This document shows, piece by piece, positions 37,305-45,735 of a DNA stretch of 64,000 nt. Numbering within the stretch: the first letter of the stretch is position 1; each line of letters begins with the position of its first letter. The stretch lies in NCBI GenBank assembly GCA_016200135.1, contig JACQFI010000037.1, forward strand, positions 62,001 to 126,000, written 5' to 3'. The DNA is from Planctomycetota bacterium (GTDB lineage: Bacteria; Planctomycetota; SZUA-567; H5-PLA8). The translations under genes and the position numbers were made by a program. The notes beneath the pieces were generated by a model that ran no database searches, was not told the DNA's origin, and worked only from the letters and a program-made list of their open reading frames with translations.

Positions 37305-37345
37305 AAAGGCGTACATGCCGTTCTCTGTTCCCTATCCTATGTTCC

Positions 37346-38452
37346 CTAGTTTCTGCGTATCCAGACTTCGCCTTCTTTGCGCTCGGCGACGATGCCGCCG
37401 GGGAGCGCGATCTGGCGCGAACCGCCCGAGGGCCCAAAGAGGGAGCGCAGGGACTGCAAATGCTTGCTGCCGACCTCGGCGTCCTTCATCTGCCAGAGGG
37501 CTTTGAGCAGGTTGGTGACATCGGCGAGTTCGTCGAGCGTGGGCATGCCGCAGCCGCGCGGGACGGGCAGCGCGAGGAAGCCGCGCGCGGCGATGGCCGC
37601 GATGCCGTCGAGCCAGCCGCGGCGCCAAGCGCGGCGTTCGGCGTGGAGTTCGGCCTCCTCGGCTAGCCGCCAGAGCGCGGCGCGCACGCCGGCGTGGACC
37701 TTGTCTTCAAGCACGGGCAGCACGAGCCTGCGGATGGCGTTGCGCGGAATGCGGGTGTCGAAGTTGGTCTCGTCGGTGCAGTAACGCTGGCGTTTGGTGC
37801 GCAGGTACTCGAGGACTTCTTCGCGCGAGCAGCCGAGCATGGGGCGGACGACGCCCACGGGTTCGCCCAGGACGCTCGTGCGCTTGGGCACGAGCGGCTC
37901 GTCCGCGGGCTTGCCGTTCTGGAGCCAGGCGATCCAGCGGTTCACGTCGGGTTCGCCGTGCAGCGAGAGCGGGCCGGTCCAGCCGATGCCTTCCAGGCCG
38001 GCGAGTCCCGTGCCGCGGCAGAGCCGGTAGAGCACGGTCTCGATGCGGTCGTCGGCGTGGTGCGCGACGGCAATGGAGCGGCAGGCCTTGATCGCCGCGG
38101 CCTTCGAGAGGAACGCGCGCCGGATCAGCCGGCCGGTCTCTTCGCCGGAGCGTTTGAGATGCGCGGCGGCAGTGGGCGTATCGCAGCGGGCTTCGATGAA
38201 GTCCACCTTGAGTTTCGTGCAGAGTTTGCGGCAGAAGGTGGCGTCGTGCTTGGCGCGGGTGCCGCGCAAGCCGTGGTTCAGATGCGCGGCGACGACCGCA
38301 AAGCCCAAGTCGCGTTTGTGGCCGAGTTCCTGCAGGCAGAGCAGCAACGCAACGGAGTCCGGGCCGCCGGAGAGCGCGACCAGGATGCGCGAACCGGGCT
38401 CGATCAGCTTCCGGGCGCGAATGTTGGAGGCCACCTTCAGAGGCAGGCGCAT
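37346..38452 (-). CDS. tilS: tRNA(Ile)-lysidine synthetase
   Basis: The 368-residue enzyme carries the PP-loop SGGPDS at residues 28-33 and the family motifs AAHLNHGLRG and AHHADDRIETVLYRL. It modifies C34 of tRNA-Ile(CAU) to lysidine with ATP and lysine, which changes decoding from Met to Ile. The C-terminal region (~230-368) has the helical TilS substrate-binding part. The ATG at 38452 is chosen because MRLPLK begins the conserved part; the longer frame from 38488 lacks support. It meets AraC regulator 3 tail to tail, so it is a stand-alone housekeeping gene. Confidence 0.9.
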   Translation of the reverse strand: MRLPLKVASNIRARKLIEPGSRILVALSGGPDSVALLLCLQELGHKRDLGFAVVAAHLNHGLRGTRAKHDATFCRKLCTKLKVDFIEARCDTPTAAAHLKRSGEETGRLIRRAFLSKAAAIKACRSIAVAHHADDRIETVLYRLCRGTGLAGLEGIGWTGPLSLHGEPDVNRWIAWLQNGKPADEPLVPKRTSVLGEPVGVVRPMLGCSREEVLEYLRTKRQRYCTDETNFDTRIPRNAIRRLVLPVLEDKVHAGVRAALWRLAEEAELHAERRAWRRGWLDGIAAIAARGFLALPVPRGCGMPTLDELADVTNLLKALWQMKDAEVGSKHLQSLRSLFGPSGGSRQIALPGGIVAERKEGEVWIRRN

Positions 38453-38608
38453 AATTTCACATTCTGTCCGGCAACGGCCGTTCGGCAAGGCGCAATTACC
38501 GTCTCGAAATCCAGACTCCTGGTAAGTCGGCAGGTTCCAGCGGAGCGGACAGAGTTCCTATCCGCATAAGTATTCAGGCATTGCAAGGTAGCTCCGCAAT
38601 TCATCGGT

Positions 38609-38624
38609 TTGGCATCGGGTATGC
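38609..38624 (+). promoter_or_regulatory. sigma-54-type promoter before response regulator 1
   Basis: TTGGCATCGGGTATGC has the GG and GC dinucleotides of the -24/-12 elements exactly 10 bases apart (GG 38611-38612, GC 38623-38624). Transcription would start near 38636, ahead of GAGGAG and the ATG at 38678. The same pattern precedes the paralogous gene. Confidence 0.65.
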
Positions 38625-38677
38625 GATTTCTTGCATGGAGGCTGTAAACAGAGCCCCTATTTCGAGGAGTTTGAGCC

Positions 38678-39106
38678 ATGAGCGACAATCTTGGAAGCCC
38701 AAAAGTCCTGATCGTCGACGACGAGCCCTGCATCCGCGAGATGCTTCGGGAGATCCTGACCATCGAAAACTTTGAAGTGGAAGAGGCGGCGAACGGCCGG
38801 GAGGCCATCGAGCGCATGAACCAGTCGTCCATCGACCTGATCCTCCTCGATCTGCACATGCCCCACGTCAACGGGTACGAGTTCCTCCAGTACCTCTGCG
38901 ACCGGCAGAGCGGCGCCAACGACAATCCGCCCCAGGAGATGCCGCATGTCATCATCGTCAGCGGATATCTGGAAGAGATGAAGACCTGGGAGACCGCGCT
39001 GCAAAGCAAGGTAGCGGGCGTGCTTGCCAAGCCATTCAATCCGGCGAAGCTGCTCCGGCTCATCCGCTCGGTGCGGCTGCAGGTCCGGGCTCCGCTGGGC
39101 GTATAA
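38678..39106 (+). CDS. single-domain CheY-like response regulator 1
   Basis: The 142-residue protein is one receiver domain: acidic pair Asp14/Asp15 (LIVDDEP), phosphoacceptor Asp58 (LILLDLHMP), the Ser of VIIVSGYL, and the lysine of LAKPF. There is no output domain, so it should act by protein contact or as a phosphate relay. GAGGAG lies 9 bases before ATG 38678. An insert of some 20 residues lies between Asp58 and the VIIVSG strand (DRQSGANDNPPQEMP), as in the paralogue at 39403. No histidine kinase is nearby. Confidence 0.9.
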   Translation: MSDNLGSPKVLIVDDEPCIREMLREILTIENFEVEEAANGREAIERMNQSSIDLILLDLHMPHVNGYEFLQYLCDRQSGANDNPPQEMPHVIIVSGYLEEMKTWETALQSKVAGVLAKPFNPAKLLRLIRSVRLQVRAPLGV

Positions 39107-39402
39107 CGCGGTCTGTCCCTGGCCCGCCGCGCCGAGATCCCTAGCGCCAAACGGGCGGCCTCGCCGCCGCTTGTCGTTCCATGTTTTGGATATCCTCCTC
39201 CAATTCTGAATCCTGGATTCGCCACGTTCGGTGTCTCCGCGGCTTCAATGCCTTTCAGGCAAACCTGGCTACATATCCACTAACTGTCTCCCGCCATGCG
39301 CCTTGCACGGATACAGCCGAATTAGCTCATTTGGCATTTGGAGTGCTCTTAATCGGTTCAGAGGACTTTAATAGCCGGACATCAAATAAAGGAGGACGCC
39401 GT
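39107..39402. other. intergenic region between the two response regulators
   Basis: This gap carries a second sigma-54-type promoter (39331-39347) and no open gene. The rest (39107-39330) shows no recognisable hairpin with U-run or conserved element. Confidence 0.5.
39331..39347 (+). promoter_or_regulatory. sigma-54-type promoter before response regulator 2
   Basis: TTGGCATTTGGAGTGCT has GG and GC separated by 10 bases, matching the -24/-12 class, and shares TTGGCAT with the promoter at 38609. The start point would lie near 39358, 45 bases before ATG 39403. Confidence 0.65.
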
Positions 39403-39849
39403 ATGGAAACGCTAAAGACCAATCCGAAGGTGCTCGTAGTGGACGACGATCGCTGCCTGCGCGAACTGTTGCGCGAGATTCTGGTCGTGGAAGGTTTCAA
39501 GGTCGACCAGGCTGCCAATGGGTACGAAGCCTGCGCGCGGTTAGGAAGAGAGACCTACGACCTCATCCTCCTGGACCTGCACATGCCCAAGATGGATGGC
39601 TTCTCTTTCTTGCAGCATGTCTCGAACCTGGAGATGGGATCGATGACGACAGGTCCCGCCAAGGCCATCCCGCCAGTGATCATCGTCAGCGGGTTCTGCG
39701 ACGAGGTGAAGACCTGGCAGTCGGTGCTCCGCGACAAAGTGATCGGCGTACTACCGAAGCCGTTCAGCCCTTTCAAACTGCAGCGTCTGATCAAGTCGGT
39801 CCTGGTTAAAGCGCCCGAGACCTGCGTGTACGTGGGGAGCAACCGCTAG
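39403..39849 (+). CDS. single-domain CheY-like response regulator 2
   Basis: The 148-residue receiver-only protein is a paralogue of the gene at 38678: LVVDDDRCLRELLREIL, Asp58 in LILLDLHMP, VIIVSGF and LPKPFSPFKLQRLIKS. It ends with a short tail (CVYVGSNR) not found in the other. AAAGGAGG lies 7 bases before ATG 39403, which fixes the start although the frame is open further upstream. It has its own sigma-54-type promoter and is followed by a strong hairpin. The pair probably arose by duplication including the promoter. Confidence 0.9.
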   Translation: METLKTNPKVLVVDDDRCLRELLREILVVEGFKVDQAANGYEACARLGRETYDLILLDLHMPKMDGFSFLQHVSNLEMGSMTTGPAKAIPPVIIVSGFCDEVKTWQSVLRDKVIGVLPKPFSPFKLQRLIKSVLVKAPETCVYVGSNR

Positions 39850-39905
39850 AGACAATCACTATCAAGTGAGGTCTAAGGCTGGCGTGTTGTTCCCAAGTTC
39901 CGTGA

Positions 39906-39941
39906 AGTTTTCCCCTCCCCCGCCCGGGGGAGGGGAAAACT
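39906..39941. repeat. perfect 16-base-pair hairpin between convergent genes
   Basis: AGTTTTCCCCTCCCCC (39906-39921), GCCC loop, GGGGGAGGGGAAAACT (39926-39941) form a perfect inverted repeat. It lies between the ends of the response regulator and the HlyD gene, so it may stop transcription in both directions. It also resembles the G/C-run palindrome inside the GT9 gene. Confidence 0.85.
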
Positions 39942-39986
39942 GTATGTCCCAGCGCGCGCGACTTAAGCTTGCCTGTTGAAATCCTC

Positions 39987-41168
39987 TCAGTTTCCGCCCG
40001 CCGCGTCGATGAAGACGTCCACCTGTTGGCCGACGTACAACGGCGTCTTGGCGTCCACGACGCGGTAGATCACCTGCAAGACCCGCGTGTCCACGAGCTC
40101 GTGCTGGCTGTTGGTCAGCGCGCGCTTGGGGATCACGAACGGCTCGACGCGGACGAACTCCAGCGGGATCGGCGCCTTCGTCGCTCCTTTTAAGAAGGCC
40201 GTGGCCTTGGCGCCGTTCTTGAAGCGCGGCGCGTCGAACTCGTCGATGTCCACCCGGACGTGCAGGTCGTTCAGGTTGCCGAGCACCACCGGCGCGGACT
40301 CGGGCTGCGTGATCCCGCCGGCCAGGTACTCGCCTGCGCGCAGATCCATGCGCAGCACGCCGGCATCCAGCGGCGCGCGGACGGTGCGGCGCTCGATCTC
40401 GAGCTTGTTGCTCTCGAGCTTCGCGCGGGCTTCAGCCAGCGCGGCTTCGGCCTTCTTCACGTCCGCGCTCCACGGGCCCGCGCGGTAGATGGCCACGTCG
40501 GCGCGCGCCTGGTCGGCCAGCGCGGCCATGCTCTGGCGCTGCGCTTCCATGGTGCGGATGTGCTCGCGCGCGAACGCGAGCTGCGCTTCGCCCATCATCG
40601 TGGCGTAGTGCGCGCGGTCCGCGTCCTCTTGAGGCGTGGCATTCGCGGCGACCGTATCCTGCAAGCGCTTCTCGTGCAGCCGCAGGTCCTTCACCGACCA
40701 CTCGCTCTGCTCCACCTGCGCCTTGGCCTCGTTGATGCCCGCGGCCATCTGCGCGATGTTGGCCTCGGCCTGCGCGATCTTGGCCAGCAGCCCTGGCTCC
40801 TCTTCCTTGCGCCGGTAGGCCTGGATCGCTTCCAGGTTGGCCTCGGCACTGAGCACCGCGGCCTCCAGCGAGACGCGCTGCGCCTCGAAGGAGCGCGTGT
40901 CGAGCTTGTAAAGAGGATCGCCGGCCTTCACCGTCTGGCCACGGGTCACGAAGACCTTCAGGACCAAGCCGGGCTCGGGCGCGGCGGCCATCACGTTCTC
41001 GCTGCGCGGCTCGATGAGGCCCGCGCCGGCGATGCCGCGCTCATAGGGATTCTGCACGGGCTCGTTCGCCAGCGGCGGCACGGCCTGCTGCGCGTTGGCC
41101 CGGAACGACTGGACGATGCCGAAGGCCCCGCCGAGCACCGCCAGCAACGCGATAATCCATTTCCACAT
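39987..41168 (-). CDS. HlyD-family periplasmic adaptor of ABC exporter
   Basis: The 393-residue protein has an N-terminal membrane anchor (IIALLAVLGGAFGIVQSF). It is followed by the lipoyl/barrel-sandwich half (VLKVFVTRGQTVKAGDPLYK), a long alpha-helical hairpin (~80-235), and the second half (RTVRAPLDAGVLRMDLRAGE). This is a membrane-fusion protein linking an inner-membrane ABC transporter to the outer envelope. ATG 41168 with AAGGAG 7 bases upstream is preferred to ATG 41195. It is the last gene of the TetR-permease-ATPase-HlyD operon, comparable to E. coli cecR-ybhGFSR or cyanobacterial devBCA. Confidence 0.85.
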   Translation of the reverse strand: MWKWIIALLAVLGGAFGIVQSFRANAQQAVPPLANEPVQNPYERGIAGAGLIEPRSENVMAAAPEPGLVLKVFVTRGQTVKAGDPLYKLDTRSFEAQRVSLEAAVLSAEANLEAIQAYRRKEEEPGLLAKIAQAEANIAQMAAGINEAKAQVEQSEWSVKDLRLHEKRLQDTVAANATPQEDADRAHYATMMGEAQLAFAREHIRTMEAQRQSMAALADQARADVAIYRAGPWSADVKKAEAALAEARAKLESNKLEIERRTVRAPLDAGVLRMDLRAGEYLAGGITQPESAPVVLGNLNDLHVRVDIDEFDAPRFKNGAKATAFLKGATKAPIPLEFVRVEPFVIPKRALTNSQHELVDTRVLQVIYRVVDAKTPLYVGQQVDVFIDAAGGN

Positions 41169-41206
41169 GACTCGTCTCCTTAGAGGGGCCGACACGAATG
41201 TCCGCC

Positions 41207-41956
41207 CTACTGTCCTTGCGCCACCAGCGAGAGCGACCGCACCGACGAAGTCTGCGGCGCGGGGACCACTGACTCGATCACGCCGTCGCGCACGTTCGCG
41301 ATGCGGTCGCCGAACTTGAAAACGCGGCTGTCGTGGGTGACCACAATCACGCAGCGGTCCTCTTTGAGCGCGTTGAGGCGGATGATCTCCATCACCTTCG
41401 CGCCGGTCTCCCCGTCCAGCGACGCGGTGGGCTCGTCGCAGATGAGCAACCGCGGTTCGCCGACGAGCGCGCGGGCGATGGCGATGCGCTGCTGCTGGCC
41501 GCCGCTGAGCTTGGAGGGCCGGTCCTCGTAGCGGCCTTTAAGGCCCACGCGGTCGAGCATCGCGGCGGTGCGCTCGAAGGCCTGCTTGCGCGGCAGGCCG
41601 CGGATCAGCAGCGGCACGGAGGCGTTCTCGAGCACCGTGAGCGTCGGCACGAGGTTGAACTGCTGGAAGACAAAGCCGATGTTCTCGCGGCGGAAGGCCG
41701 TCTTCTCCTCGCGCTTCATGCGGTCGATCCGCTGGTTCCAGAGCGTGACCGAGCCTTCCTCGGCGTCGAGCAGCCCGGCGACGATCGTCAGGAGCGTCGT
41801 CTTGCCGCAGCCCGAAGGCCCGACGAGCAGCAGAATCTCGCCCGTCTCGGCCTCGAGGTCCACGCCGCGAAGCACTTCCATGCGCGCCGCGCCCTCGCCG
41901 AAGCTCTTGCGCACGCCCCGAATCTGTAGCGCGGCTTTATTCGTTTGGCTGTCCAT
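41207..41956 (-). CDS. ABC transporter ATP-binding protein (LolD/MacB/DevA type)
   Basis: The 249-residue ATPase has Walker A GPSGCGKT at 46-53, the signature LSGGQQQRIAIARAL, Walker B LLICDEPTASLDG and the switch His in VVTHD. The FQQFNLVPTLTVLENASVPL stretch is typical of the LolD/MacB/FtsE branch that powers FtsX-like permeases. It starts at ATG 41956 between permease and adaptor genes, 38 bases upstream of the HlyD start. It energises export or extraction of a hydrophobic or small molecule; the substrate is unknown. Confidence 0.9.
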   Translation of the reverse strand: MDSQTNKAALQIRGVRKSFGEGAARMEVLRGVDLEAETGEILLLVGPSGCGKTTLLTIVAGLLDAEEGSVTLWNQRIDRMKREEKTAFRRENIGFVFQQFNLVPTLTVLENASVPLLIRGLPRKQAFERTAAMLDRVGLKGRYEDRPSKLSGGQQQRIAIARALVGEPRLLICDEPTASLDGETGAKVMEIIRLNALKEDRCVIVVTHDSRVFKFGDRIANVRDGVIESVVPAPQTSSVRSLSLVAQGQ

Positions 41957-42044
41957 GGCGTTCGTTCCTTGTCTTGCGGCCTTCGCTCACGCGCTCAAAT
42001 CCAGCTTGTTCCCGCGTTCCCCAAACAGCGGCCGGCTCCCGCGC

Positions 42045-43169
42045 TTACCGGAAGACGATCGCCGGCTCGATGCCCAGCACGCGCCGCACGCTCACGCCGC
42101 CGGCTAGCAGCACGGTAAAGACGTTGGCCGCGAACGAGGCCGCCATGAGCTGCGGCGTCATGTGGTACGCCACCACCGAGCGGTCGGTGATGTTGAGCCC
42201 GAAGAGCGTCGCCGCGCCGGTCCCTAAGCCCCAGCCGAGTACGCCCACCACCGCGGCCTGCAGCAGCACCATGCCGGTGAGCGTCCAGTTCGAGAGTCCC
42301 ATGGCCTTGAGCGCGGCGAAGTTCTTGGTGTTCTCGACGATGAACGTGTAGAAGGTCTGCCCCGCCACGGCGACGCCGACGATAAAGCCCAGCAGCACCG
42401 TGAGTCCGAAGTTGATCCCGATGCCCGTGCTCTTGAGGAAGAACTTGACCGTGTCCCAGAAGAACTCGGGGGAACTCTTTGCGCCCAGGCCGGTCACGCG
42501 GCGGATCTCCGCCGCGACTTGCTGGGGATCGAAGCCGGGCTTGACCTTGGCCAGCACATAGGTGAGGCGCTTGCGTTCGCCGGGCGCGAAGTCCAGCGCG
42601 CGCTCGTACGTGGTGTACACGGTGGGGTTGCTCATGATCGTGCGCGGAGAGCTGGCGATGGCCACGACCTTCGCGCGGCGGTCGTTGATCTCCATCGTCG
42701 TCCCCGCCTTGACCTGCTGATAGATGGGCAGGTTCAGGTGGTCCCAGAAGATCGCGTCGGGTTCGGTGATCGCTTCGGGCCGGCCGGCCTCGAAGCGGTC
42801 CGCCAGGCCCAGTTGCGAGTGGCGGTCCACGCCGACAATGAGCACGCTGGCGAAGGTCTTGTCCGGCAAGCGCGCGGTGCCCATCCCGAAGAAGACCCGC
42901 TCGGCCCATTCGACGCCCGGAACGCCGCGCACGCGCAGCACCGCGGTGTCTTCGATGGGCTTGCGCTCGTCGAAGTAGCGCGTCGCGGGGTCCATCACCC
43001 AGATGTCGGCCTGTGGGATCGAATCTATTTTTGCGGCCGTGCGGCCCATCAGTCCCGTAAAGACCGAGCCCTGCTGCACGATCAGCATCGTCGAGAAGGC
43101 GAGGCCGAAGACGAGGGCGATGTACTTGGTCGTGTCGCCCATCAGCATACGCAATGCGATACGGTACAT
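42045..43169 (-). CDS. FtsX/DevC-type ABC transporter permease
   Basis: The 374-residue permease has an N-terminal helix (YIALVFGLAFSTMLIVQQGS), a large extracytoplasmic domain (~45-240) and three C-terminal helices (FGLTVLLGFIVGVAVAGQTF, MVLLQAAVVGVLGWGLGTG, PQLMAASFAANVFTVLLAGG). That is the FtsX/MacB architecture of DevC-type exporters. The ATG at 43169 lies four bases after the TetR stop with GGGGA 8 bases upstream; ATG 43184 overlaps the TetR gene and is an alternative. It pairs with the ATPase at 41207 and the adaptor at 39987. Confidence 0.85.
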   Translation of the reverse strand: MYRIALRMLMGDTTKYIALVFGLAFSTMLIVQQGSVFTGLMGRTAAKIDSIPQADIWVMDPATRYFDERKPIEDTAVLRVRGVPGVEWAERVFFGMGTARLPDKTFASVLIVGVDRHSQLGLADRFEAGRPEAITEPDAIFWDHLNLPIYQQVKAGTTMEINDRRAKVVAIASSPRTIMSNPTVYTTYERALDFAPGERKRLTYVLAKVKPGFDPQQVAAEIRRVTGLGAKSSPEFFWDTVKFFLKSTGIGINFGLTVLLGFIVGVAVAGQTFYTFIVENTKNFAALKAMGLSNWTLTGMVLLQAAVVGVLGWGLGTGAATLFGLNITDRSVVAYHMTPQLMAASFAANVFTVLLAGGVSVRRVLGIEPAIVFR

Positions 43170-43173
43170 GGCG

Positions 43174-43854
43174 CTATTCCCCATTCTTTCCGCTGCGGTC
43201 GTTCTTGAACCCGTTCAGCCCGCTTAGGCTGAAGCGCAGGACGTGCTCGGCCAGTCCTTCCACCTCCGGCAGCTTGTCTTTCAACTCCGGGTACAGCCGC
43301 TGGATCACCGGCCGCGCGTGCAGGTAGAAGATGCACTGCCCCAGGATGCTGCGGGTGCAGGCGCCCACTCGTTCTTCGGGCGCATCCGGCCCGAGCATCT
43401 CGCGCACGATGCCCGCGAGCAGTTGCTGTTGCGGGCGGATCAGTTCCTTGACCAACCGGTCCAGCACGACCGACTGTTCGAGCATCTCCCGCGCCACGAT
43501 GCGCCCGATGCAGCCGCTGTTCCCGACTTCCAGCAGCCGCGAGAAGAACGCGCGCAGGAAGGCGTGCAGCCGTTCCTCGACCGGGCGGCTCGCGTCCAGC
43601 GCGTCCTTAAAAGGGAAGCGCTCGAACATGAGGCCCACCTGCCGGCGGATCACTTCTTCGTAGAGCTTTTCTTTGTCGCCGTAGTGGTAGTGGACCGCGG
43701 CCACGTTGGCCTGGGCGCGGCGGCAGATCTCGCGAATCGACGCCTGCTGGAACCCGTGCTCGGCGAAGACCTCGGCCCCGGCGTTGAGCAGGCGGTGCTG
43801 CGTCACCCGGCTGGGGTCCTGCTCGGTGGTGTTCGCTGTCGGTTCGGTACTCAT
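43174..43854 (-). CDS. TetR/AcrR-family regulator (CecR-like)
   Basis: The 226-residue protein has a TetR HTH (LLNAGAEVFAEHGFQQASIR, ANVAAVHYHYGDKEKLYEE) and a CecR/DUF1956-like C-terminal domain. It is the first gene of the exporter operon. ATG 43854 has GGGAG nine bases upstream, giving MSTEPTANTTEQ; the earlier ATG at 43896 lies within the promoter/operator region. The last codons overlap the alternative permease start, suggesting coupled translation. In E. coli the CecR regulator represses a similar ABC operon, and the same is likely here. Confidence 0.9.
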   Translation of the reverse strand: MSTEPTANTTEQDPSRVTQHRLLNAGAEVFAEHGFQQASIREICRRAQANVAAVHYHYGDKEKLYEEVIRRQVGLMFERFPFKDALDASRPVEERLHAFLRAFFSRLLEVGNSGCIGRIVAREMLEQSVVLDRLVKELIRPQQQLLAGIVREMLGPDAPEERVGACTRSILGQCIFYLHARPVIQRLYPELKDKLPEVEGLAEHVLRFSLSGLNGFKNDRSGKNGE

Positions 43855-43894
43855 GGCAAGCATCTCCCATGCTTCAAACACTAGATTCAAACAC

Positions 43895-43923
43895 ACTATT
43901 CAATCAAGTGATTTAATTGTCAA
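43895..43923 (-). promoter_or_regulatory. TetR operon promoter with palindromic spacer
   Basis: On the minus strand, a perfect TTGACA (43923-43918) and AATAGT (43900-43895) are 17 bases apart. The spacer is filled by a near-perfect inverted repeat, ATTCAATCAAGTGATTTAAT on the plus strand (43898-43917), core AATCAAGTGATT. This is a likely operator of the adjacent TetR protein. Two GTGTTTGAA copies follow downstream at about 43868-43893. Confidence 0.55.
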
Positions 43924-43961
43924 CACAAAACCATAAAAATGCATAAACTTCTTGCAAATCC

Positions 43962-44549
43962 TTATATATGAATGCTAAAGAAGGCCTCTTCGAGAAAGTT
44001 CTTGAGCAGCTTGGAGCCTTCGGCGGTGAGGAAACTCTCGGGGTGGAACTGGACCCCTTCGAGCGGCCATTCGACGTGGCGGACGCCCATGAGTTCGTGG
44101 AGGTCCTGGGTGTGGGAGGTGGCCTTTAAGAAAGGAGGCAGCGTGTCCTCCTTTACTACGAGCGAATGGTAGCGCGTGGCCTCGAAGGGATTGGCGAGGC
44201 CCGCGTAGACGCCCTGGCCATCGTGGACGATCAGCGAGGTCTTGCCGTGCATCAGGCGACCCGCGCGGCAGACCGTCGCGCCGAAGGCCTCGCCGATGGA
44301 CTGATGCCCGAGGCAGACGCCGAGGATCGGGATCTTGCCCGCGAAGGTGCGGATGGTCTCGACGCTGACGCCGGCTTCCTTGGGCGTGCAAGGCCCGGGC
44401 GAGACGATGATCTTGTCCGGATTCAGCTTGGCGATCTCGGCAACGGTGATCTTGTCGTTGCGCACGACCTTGAGGTCCGCGCCGAGGCCGCCGAGGGCCT
44501 GGACCAGGTTGTAAGTAAAGGAGTCGTAGTTATCGATGACGAGGATCAC
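43962..44549 (-). CDS. trpG: anthranilate/aminodeoxychorismate synthase glutamine amidotransferase
   Basis: The 195-residue class I glutamine amidotransferase has the catalytic triad Cys79 (GVCLGHQ), His169 and Glu171 (FHPES), plus DNYDSFTYN and SPGPCTP. It supplies ammonia to TrpE/PabB for anthranilate or 4-amino-4-deoxychorismate synthesis. No trpE or pabB is nearby, so it may serve both roles. It lies downstream of its own 169-base intergenic region, shared with xerC in the opposite direction. Start ATG 44549. Confidence 0.9.
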   Translation of the reverse strand: MILVIDNYDSFTYNLVQALGGLGADLKVVRNDKITVAEIAKLNPDKIIVSPGPCTPKEAGVSVETIRTFAGKIPILGVCLGHQSIGEAFGATVCRAGRLMHGKTSLIVHDGQGVYAGLANPFEATRYHSLVVKEDTLPPFLKATSHTQDLHELMGVRHVEWPLEGVQFHPESFLTAEGSKLLKNFLEEAFFSIHI

Positions 44550-44718
44550 GGCGGACTCCCAGGAATCAGAAACGGAAGAAAACGGTAACTGCTGTAAACA
44601 GTATTGGCGTTCTTCTGCCCGGCACTGACCACTGATTACTTCTGTTACTGCTTACTTCTTTTATCCTAGGCTACCCACGATTAAGTTTCGAGCGCCGTTT
44701 GACGATACACGCAGAACG
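44550..44718. other. divergent intergenic region between trpG and xerC
   Basis: The gap contains low-complexity CT/TA-rich sequence and short imperfect repeats (ACTGACCACTGATTACTTCT at about 44625). It must hold both promoters, but I cannot locate them reliably. Confidence 0.35.
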
Positions 44719-45735
44719 ATGATCTCCGCCGTCACCTCCACTGCTCCGGCGCCGGTTGAAGCGCCGGAGAGGCCGCGCAAGGCCGCGTGGCGCGCGAACG
44801 CCAAGGCACCCGCGTCGCCCGAAGGCTTCGTGGATCTGTACCTCACGCATCTGCGCGACGAACGGCACGCGAGTCCGCATACGCTCAAGGCTTACGCGGA
44901 GGACCTCGGCGCATTCATGAACTTCATGGAAGGCCGCAAGGAACTCGCGCGCTTCCCGCACCAGCTCGACCGGCTCGTGGTCCGCTCCTTTCTGGCCGAC
45001 CAGAGCGCGAAGCAGCTCGGCAAGCGCTCGTTGGCGCGGCGGCTCGCGGGGTTGCGCGGCGTCTACAAGTTCCTCCTCAAGCGCAAGCTCGTGGAGCGCT
45101 CGCCGCTGGACGGCATCCGCAACCCGAAACTCGGCCGCGGCCTCCCGAAGTACCTCAACGAGACCGACGTCGCGAAGCTGCTCGACGCGATCCAGGGCAC
45201 GCGCTGGCCCGACGCCCGCGACCTCGCCATGCTGGAACTCTGCTACGGCGCCGGCGTGCGCGTGAGCGAACTCGTCGGCGTGAACCTCGAGGACATGGAC
45301 CTCGAACGCGGCCTGCTGCGCGTGCGCGGCAAAGGCAAGAAGGAACGCCTGCTGCCGATGGGCGGTTCGGCGGTGCGCGCGATGGCCGGCTGGCTGCTGC
45401 GCCGCCGCGAGGCCGCGTCGCTACGCCCGAACGCGCCCGCTGCGAGCCGCGCCGGAACGGCGCCGGTCTTCGCCAACAAATGGGGCACGCGCCTGGACGT
45501 CCGCAGCGTGCGGCGCATCCTGCGCAAACGCCTGGGCGAGGCCGGCCTGTCGCTGAACGCAACGCCGCACACGCTGCGCCACAGTTACGCGACGCATCTT
45601 CTGGATCGCGGCGCGGACTTGCGCAGCGTCCAGGAACTGCTCGGCCACTCGAGCCTCTCCACGACGCAGGTCTACACGCACCTCACACCGTCGCGCTTGA
45701 AGGAGATCTACGCGAAGGCGCACCCGAAGGCGTAA
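44719..45735 (+). CDS. xerC: tyrosine recombinase of the XerC/XerD family
   Basis: The 338-residue integrase-family protein has an N-terminal SAM-like DNA-binding domain (~35-125, YLTHLRDERHASPHTLKAYA) and the catalytic residues Arg near 180 (GAGVRVSEL), HTLRH near 283, GHSSLSTTQVYTH and the nucleophilic Tyr near 318. It resolves chromosome dimers at dif-like sites in its usual role. An Ala/Pro-rich 30-residue N-terminal extension precedes the SAM-like part. No mobile-element context is seen, so it is likely the chromosomal XerC. ATG 44719 lacks a strong ribosome-binding site. Confidence 0.85.
   Translation: MISAVTSTAPAPVEAPERPRKAAWRANAKAPASPEGFVDLYLTHLRDERHASPHTLKAYAEDLGAFMNFMEGRKELARFPHQLDRLVVRSFLADQSAKQLGKRSLARRLAGLRGVYKFLLKRKLVERSPLDGIRNPKLGRGLPKYLNETDVAKLLDAIQGTRWPDARDLAMLELCYGAGVRVSELVGVNLEDMDLERGLLRVRGKGKKERLLPMGGSAVRAMAGWLLRRREAASLRPNAPAASRAGTAPVFANKWGTRLDVRSVRRILRKRLGEAGLSLNATPHTLRHSYATHLLDRGADLRSVQELLGHSSLSTTQVYTHLTPSRLKEIYAKAHPKA

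Noticed and set aside
44719..45735. Integrase of an integrated mobile element
   Set aside because: There is no attachment-site repeat, no phage or transfer genes nearby, and the protein has the length and motifs of chromosomal XerC.
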